Positions 5,462 to 7,573 of a DNA stretch of 7,573 nt are shown here, in pieces. The stretch is taken from assembly GCA_030627405.1 (NCBI GenBank), contig DAOUSD010000063.1:1-7573 (forward strand), read 5' to 3'. This stretch comes from Deltaproteobacteria bacterium. GTDB lineage: Bacteria > Desulfobacterota > Desulfobacteria > Desulfobacterales > ETH-SRB1. The translations under genes were made by a program, and so were the position numbers. The notes under the pieces are model-generated. The model was not told the origin of the DNA, searched no databases, and saw nothing but the letters and a program-made list of their open reading frames with translations. Every line of letters starts with the position of its first letter. Positions within the stretch are counted from its first letter, which is position 1.

Positions 5462-7189
5462 TTATCTATCAATCTTGTAATATATATCCGCTTCGATTTC
5501 ATTTTCTTTGGTAAAGGTACGTGAACCAATGGTTCTATACATCTTTAGACCATCCAGTGCCGGGTTAATAACTCCATTTATAACTATAGCGGTCTTTTCC
5601 GCCTTGCCCTGATCTTTAAGCACCATCATATTTCTTCCCAAGATGATTAGTTCTTTGATTTTATCAATAAGCTGATCAAATTTGACAAACATTATATTAT
5701 TATTTTTATCGGTTAACCCTTTATTGACAGCCGAAAAATCCTTATCAGTAGTAATGTTGTCACCATTCTTGTAAGTACTGATTATATCCTTTATCAACTG
5801 ATGGTTAATCGATACCAGACAAAAGCCATTGAAAAAGGCATAAGCGGGCTGCACATCATTTCCAAAAGGCAATATAATATACCTTATCTTTATATCGTTG
5901 AACTCTTCTTTCTGCAGAACCATTCCCGATTTCTGCGTTACTGAGTCTATGAGCTTTGCCACCGTATCCTGGTCTGCTGTTTCCACAAAAAAAGTTAATT
6001 TAGGGATTGGGAAAGGCCCTCCTGTATTAATATCTGTCAGAATTAGCCCAAACTGATTGCCAAAAGCCTGAAGTACTTCATCGAAGCCGGCACCAATTTC
6101 TTTTTCAAGACTGGTTTTCATAGATTTCTTTTCTTCATCATTCAGATATTGATTTTCAAAATATATATCCCAAAACGACTTAAGATACAGATTGTTTGCC
6201 CAGTAATAGACGAGGGTATTGTCCGGTACAAACTGCAAAGTTTTGTTTTCCCCAGGTTTAGAACAATATACTTTAGCATAAACCGGTTCCAAACCTTTTT
6301 TGTCGATCATGACCAGTATTCTGTTCTGCAACAGTTCGCTGTCGTCATCGTATGACGCATATCCGATCGCTTTCAAACCTTTAAAACCGGCTAAAGAACG
6401 TTCCGTGTCGGAAAATTCTTCTTTTTTGATAATTAGCCGCGAAATATTAAGGATACTCTCATGCATCTTTTTAGTATTGTTATAGACAAATGTTTTAGTT
6501 CCAGAGGAGGCAAGTTTGCTGCGTAAATTCTGGTAGTATTCGTTTTGATCCAGCGAAGGTTGTTGGTTTTTCCTGAGATCAAGACAGTTTATAATAGTTT
6601 GCCGATCAAGAGTGGCAACCAGCAGACCGTCAGCCAGGGAATAATGAACGGTAATATCGTAATCCAGCTCAAAACTCTTAATCTCGTATCCAGCATAGAC
6701 CTCGGTTTGAAATTTCAGATTTTTCGTAAGAATCCGGCTGACAAACTCAACAAGTTCGGCGCTGGATTTAGGGCGGGAAATCAACACCAGGCTACCGAGG
6801 GCTTTCTTTAAACCTTCTGGTGTCAGGTGATCTATCTTAACGGGTAAAACAGCCAATACTGTCTCCCGCCCAAAAAGTTCTTTAAACAACATACTGTCAA
6901 GGGTTGAAAGAACCGCTGATTTAGTTTTTTCATACTCTTCAATTGCCTTTATTGGTACTTCCAGATCCTGCATGACACCAGTCAAATCAATTTCGTTAAG
7001 CTTCTGTCCCAGTTTTCCCGATTTGAAACCATCAATGCTCTTTTCGATATTGACAAGCTCGACCATCAGCAGAGTATCAGCCGGAAGCAGTTTAGCAGGT
7101 TTCACCTCTTTATGCGCTGTTTTTAAAAAATAGGATGTTCCTATCGCGACTAAACCTAAAACCACAATAAGAATAACAATCTTTTTCAT
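5462..7189 (-). CDS. Membrane-anchored DUF3352-like protein with two internal repeats
   Basis: The function is unknown. The 575-residue protein begins with a charged MKK and one hydrophobic segment (residues 4-21), with no lipobox cysteine, so it is probably an uncleaved anchor with the bulk in the periplasm. After the anchor comes KLLPADTLLMVEL (33-45), the style of opening I associate with DUF3352 proteins. The body is two long copies of one unit. LLPADTLL (34-41) pairs with FVPDNTLV (320-327), and FGRETVLAVLPV (106-117) with FGNQFGLILTDI (376-387). YSLADGLLVATLDRQTIINC (183-202) pairs with AFFNGFCLVSINHQLIKDII (451-470), and GLKAIG (271-276) with GLKMYR (547-552). The start is supported by AAGAGGT at 7199-7193, three bases before the ATG, with a second purine tract AGGGAG at 7205-7200. 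It converges on the signalling operon, so it is transcribed separately and no functional link is shown. Confidence 0.85.
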   Translation of the reverse strand: MKKIVILIVVLGLVAIGTSYFLKTAHKEVKPAKLLPADTLLMVELVNIEKSIDGFKSGKLGQKLNEIDLTGVMQDLEVPIKAIEEYEKTKSAVLSTLDSMLFKELFGRETVLAVLPVKIDHLTPEGLKKALGSLVLISRPKSSAELVEFVSRILTKNLKFQTEVYAGYEIKSFELDYDITVHYSLADGLLVATLDRQTIINCLDLRKNQQPSLDQNEYYQNLRSKLASSGTKTFVYNNTKKMHESILNISRLIIKKEEFSDTERSLAGFKGLKAIGYASYDDDSELLQNRILVMIDKKGLEPVYAKVYCSKPGENKTLQFVPDNTLVYYWANNLYLKSFWDIYFENQYLNDEEKKSMKTSLEKEIGAGFDEVLQAFGNQFGLILTDINTGGPFPIPKLTFFVETADQDTVAKLIDSVTQKSGMVLQKEEFNDIKIRYIILPFGNDVQPAYAFFNGFCLVSINHQLIKDIISTYKNGDNITTDKDFSAVNKGLTDKNNNIMFVKFDQLIDKIKELIILGRNMMVLKDQGKAEKTAIVINGVINPALDGLKMYRTIGSRTFTKENEIEADIYYKIDR

Positions 7190-7332
7190 TTTACCTCTTC
7201 TCCCTCAATTGATATAGCCGCAAAATATACAAAAAGTAGATTATACTTACAGTAATATCAATTGGTTATGAGTGTAAAAACTTAGGTTTTGACTTTTAAG
7301 CAACCAAATTATAAATTATTCCATTAAATATG
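7190..7332 (-). promoter_or_regulatory. Promoter region of the DUF3352-like gene, with a candidate operator
   Basis: A perfect TATAAT lies on the minus strand at 7245-7240 and could be the -10 box, placing the start near 7233 and leaving a leader of about 40 bases. The matching -35 position (7268-7263, TAACCA) is poor, so an activator or an alternative sigma factor is possible. A perfect 10-base inverted repeat, CAATTGATAT at 7206-7215 and ATATCAATTG at 7255-7264, brackets the -10 box and the start point. This is where a looping repressor could bind, but in such AT-rich DNA chance is a fair explanation. Confidence 0.4.
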
Positions 7333-7453
7333 TTATTCGGATGCGCGCTGATGCGCGCACCCGAATAAAGCCGCTGGAGCGAAAAGTCTTAGCGGACTAC
7401 AAGCCTTCGGCTTGAGCCCGCTCATACTTCGCTCAGCTCCGCATTATGCGAAT
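7333..7453. repeat. GC-rich structured element, possibly a mobile repeat or structured RNA
   Basis: This element of about 120 bases is sharply richer in GC than the AT-rich DNA on both sides. It begins with a hairpin of 16-base arms (7333-7348 and 7353-7368) around a 4-base loop, with one A/C mismatch that becomes a G-U pair on the minus strand. A nested stem follows: GAGCGAA 7377-7383 with TTCGCTC 7428-7434, AGCGG 7391-7395 with CCGCT 7418-7422, and CAAGCC 7400-7405 with GGCTTG 7409-7414. It ends with CGCATTATGCG (7440-7450) and GAAT. ATTCG near the left end and CGAAT at the right end form a short terminal inverted repeat. I see no open reading frame or clear target-site duplication. It could be a REP/MITE-like repeat or an untranslated RNA. 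Confidence 0.55.
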
Positions 7454-7573
7454 CTGCAATTATGAAGTTTTGTATATTAAGTACTTGATTAAATGTCAAT
7501 TATTTATTAGGTTAAATATATAATAATTGATATTCTAAAAAACTATAAAATACCAGAGTCAACACTTGAGAAA
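7454..7573. other. AT-rich right end without a gene
   Basis: No coding frame of note is present. The only structure is a 9-base inverted repeat, TCAATTATT at 7496-7504 and AATAATTGA at 7522-7530, with a 17-base loop. In DNA this rich in A and T it carries little weight. It could belong to the promoter of a gene beyond the edge. Confidence 0.4.

Noticed and set aside
7333..7368. Long hairpin as an intrinsic terminator
   Set aside because: No run of T follows the stem on either strand, and no gene ends nearby within the window.

Overview
The window looks like chromosomal DNA from a Gram-negative bacterium. It carries kdsB, a gene for making the Kdo sugar of lipopolysaccharide, and a GspE/PilB-type motor for a type IV pilus or type II secretion machine. 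The gene style, including receiver domains fused to a secretion ATPase, a DUF3352-like anchored protein and short TTATCCTG repeats, suggests a Desulfobacterota-like (deltaproteobacterial) genome. That taxonomic guess is inference. No rRNA, tRNA, CRISPR or insertion-sequence gene was seen.

Layout. At the left edge the first 158 codons of kdsB run leftward out of the window. A 180-base AT-rich divergent spacer with three tandem 8-base repeats separates it from larB (656-1405), which makes the first intermediate of the nickel-pincer nucleotide cofactor. Between larB and the next gene lies a stop-terminated scrap of a response-regulator receiver domain (about 1440-1505), evidently the last codons of a lost gene. 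Next comes a tight three-gene signalling operon: a histidine phosphotransfer (Hpt) protein (1543-1902), a receiver-GGDEF diguanylate cyclase (1899-2825), and an 857-residue receiver-GspE/PilB ATPase-receiver fusion (2818-5391). Both junctions overlap, by 4 and 8 bases. Converging on this operon from the right is a gene for a membrane-anchored DUF3352-like protein (5462-7189) built from two long internal repeats. The right end (7190-7573) has no gene but holds the promoter region of that protein and a GC-rich, strongly structured element of about 120 bases (7333-7453) set in very AT-rich DNA.

How the genes may work together. The operon encodes the lower half of a phosphorelay without its kinase. 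Hpt His60 could pass phosphate to as many as three receivers: Asp53 of the cyclase, and Asp57 and Asp787 of the ATPase. One output is c-di-GMP synthesis, with an intact GGEEF site and an intact RxxD feedback site. The other is a motor ATPase with all its Walker, Asp-box, His-box and four-cysteine signatures. The simplest reading is a switch that sets c-di-GMP and pilus or secretion motor activity together in response to one upstream kinase. The receiver scrap just upstream of the Hpt gene suggests that the kinase, probably a hybrid one, once sat there and was deleted or left behind when the cluster moved. This system is the most interesting content of the window.
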